A stretch of DNA of 64,000 nucleotides from Sabellastarte sp. h YS-2021 (lineage: Eukaryota; Annelida; Polychaeta; Sabellida; Sabellidae), in the NCBI GenBank assembly GCA_964017235.1, contig OZ024938.1, positions 57,651,816 through 57,715,815 on the forward strand, read 5' to 3'. Made by a program: the position numbers and the translations under genes. The notes beneath the pieces are model-generated. The model saw only the letters and a list, made by a program, of their open reading frames with translations. It was not told the origin of the DNA and ran no database searches. Positions within the stretch are counted from its first letter, which is position 1, and every line of letters starts with the position of its first letter. Below are positions 40,101-43,100 of this stretch, piece by piece.

Positions 40101-43100
40101 TGCTATATCCTCAATTTAGACAGAGTATACTACTAGCACAATATTTCTTAGGAATGCAAACCACAATCTTTAACTGAATGTACTACCAGTTGTACATTGT
40201 TAGTGATGTAAACCACAATGTTTGACTGAATGTACTATCAGCTCTAGATTTCTTAGGAATGTAAACCACACACCTTGACTGAGGAATAGAAGGGACTTAG
40301 GGATAGAAGCCACATAATTTGACTGAACATACTACATTTTTTACATTTCTTAGGGTTGTAAGACACAAATATGACTCAATATACAATTAACTGTACATTT
40401 TAGACTGAATATACAAGTAACTCTATATTTCTAAGGGATGTAAAACCGCCATCTTTAGCAGATTGTACCACTAGGTCTGCATTTCTATATTTACGAATAT
40501 GAATGTTAGTACCAATCTCTTACAAGAATACTCTTATTGTTAAACAAATCCTTGCTAATTTATTGCCACAATCATTTCAGCAATGGTAGGTCATAATTGA
40601 GAAGCCTCCAGCTGAAAAATAATCTTCGTTGTCAGTCAAGTTGAAGTAAAGTCTCTACAGTTGTTTCAATTATTAACTGGCTTATATATGAAGATAGGTA
40701 CTCAACATTGTCACTTGATGGAGTCGAACCTACACAGAAGTGACACCCTGTAATTAGATGCCAAACTGTTTAAGCACTAGACCAGTGAGGACTTAGCTTA
40801 ATAAACAACAACATGGTTGTACTAACTACTGCTCCTTGACATAACGTGAAACAAATTGGTAGCAAAAACCTTATCTGTGCTTATTGTATTGGTAATGGCA
40901 TGAATTTTATTTTCTTAAAATCTGCATTTATTATTAGCTTAATCAATAAACACACTTTACTCACTAAACGCCAAATAGTCAGCTTTGGCAGTGCTTTTTA
41001 AGGAGGCGATAATATAATTTCTACTTGAAATTATCGTCCAAGTGGTTCCGATTAAAACCTGCTTTGGATAGTTATTTCATATATTTTGTTTTATGCTAAG
41101 TTAAGGCATGCACCAAGTTACGACTTAAAGCCATGATCATTTTTAAGCAATGAGGTGGAATAATTAACTGATCACACTCAGAAGACTGATAATTTCAGCT
41201 TCCTTGCATCAAATCAACTGAGATGAATAGGCACAATATAGTCCTGTAATCTCTTGTTCCCTCTCTGACTTAAAGTTCAAGGGTTGTGTTCACAGAAGGG
41301 ATAAGCGAAAGATCAGCGTAATTTGACACATTTTAATAGTAAAAATTGTATTTTTTTGCTGATCTTTCTCCTGTCTATTTCGTGAATATATCCCCTGGTC
41401 CAGGCATGTCAGTATTTCTTTTGTGCATCTATCACGTTAAGACTGAATGTAAACTGAATGTATGGTAATCTTATCTGTATTGTTATTTAACCTTCAATTG
41501 AAACTTTAGTTTGGATAAGCTTTGTAAAGTTTATTCATTAATTTAAAGCCAACTTAAGGTGATAATTTATATCACAAGTTAAGTAGGCCTCTACTGTTTA
41601 GGTGATCTTAAGTTAAAACTCAACCTAAGGTCACCTTGGTTAAATAAAACTCATCTTGTAATTTAAGACCTCCTGGAGGTGATAATTTATATTATTTCAC
41701 TCAGTGGTTTGGGGTATGAACCACCTTCCCTTTAGCCTTGGCTTCGTCCATAGGTTACAGGGCGTTACCCTCCAAGGTCGTAGTGAATTGCGTGACCTTG
41801 GCATTCAATTACTTTGACCTTTATTTTACTCTTGGTTATTATTTAAAGGTGGTTCCAATCTTTATTCCCGTATGGTCATTTGAAATATAACTGTGATAAA
41901 TGATAAATTGTGCATATGTTAAAGGATTTAGCATCAAATAAAAATTTTAAACCCACTGTGTCTTTTGAAGGTACAAACGGTTCTTGATGAATTAAAGATA
42001 TTCTGCTTGTATGATACCAGCACAGAACAGTGTGAACTGTGTATAAACCAAAACGAAAAACTATGGATACCAAATTGATATAGCTGGGCAATCAATCATT
42101 CAAAGAAAATGCCAAACCAACTTTCTGTCTGTGCAATCACATTCCAACGGGACATCTTCCACATCAATGGCCAAGAATGAAGAATTATCAAAGGAGAGAA
42201 AGGAATGGTCACATTCCAGAAATTACACTGAATTGATGGATTAGGCAAAAACTGCAAAAAAAAACACAACAAATTGCAAAAACTCTACAAAAACCGGTTA
42301 TCTTAGCCAGGGATTTTTCAAACTATGAAAAACCCTCTATTCAATTTAGACAATAGAAGTGTATGAAAAAAATGTCACGTGTGAAAATGAAAATATTTTT
42401 ACCAGTGTATATATGTCTGACTGCAAAAGTACAGCACAAGCTCTATAGTGACTAACATTTCCCTTACAGAAGGACAAAATCTCCACCGATAACCGTTTGT
42501 CTATGTTACTGAGGTTCTTTAGCCTACCAGTGGGTATAGGCCCCAATGACGGAGGACTGTCTTTTGATTGTGGTGATCCGAGCGACTCTGTGTTTACCTG
42601 TAACTGGGAGTGCAGCCAGGTCATCTCTGTCCTAGGCAAGTGTGTTACCCACTAGACTATAATGGCATATTATTTCTGCCAAACTAATCCTGTTATTCCC
42701 CTTCCACACTACAGCTGATACGAACCATGGTACTCCGCGGTGGAACCACCTCCAAAGATGCCCAATATCTTACGAGATTTGGTGTAGCATTCACAATACA
42801 GGTGGTATAATTTGCAGTCATAGGCATTTGGTGAAACTCTCCTTAAACTCCCATTAAAGGTTTCTATGTGACCTTGTGACACAGTGCCGAAATGTCCATT
42901 TACCTTAAACTTGTCTTATGTCACCATGTTACACTGAAAGACCACACCTTCAGTTACCATAGCAAGAAATTATTCTGCACATGCGTGCTTTCTTTTGCAC
43001 ATGCCCACAGTTCCGAAATCAGAGGCAGAAATTTTAAAACAGTTTTAAACCTATGTAGAATGAGTAAATTAATTGACAGTTCGCCACTGACTCACAAGTT

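Noticed and set aside
42346..42639. Minus-strand ORF of 97 codons
   Set aside because: It lies in a dispersed SINE-like repeat that also occurs at 15935-16080; no domain recognised.
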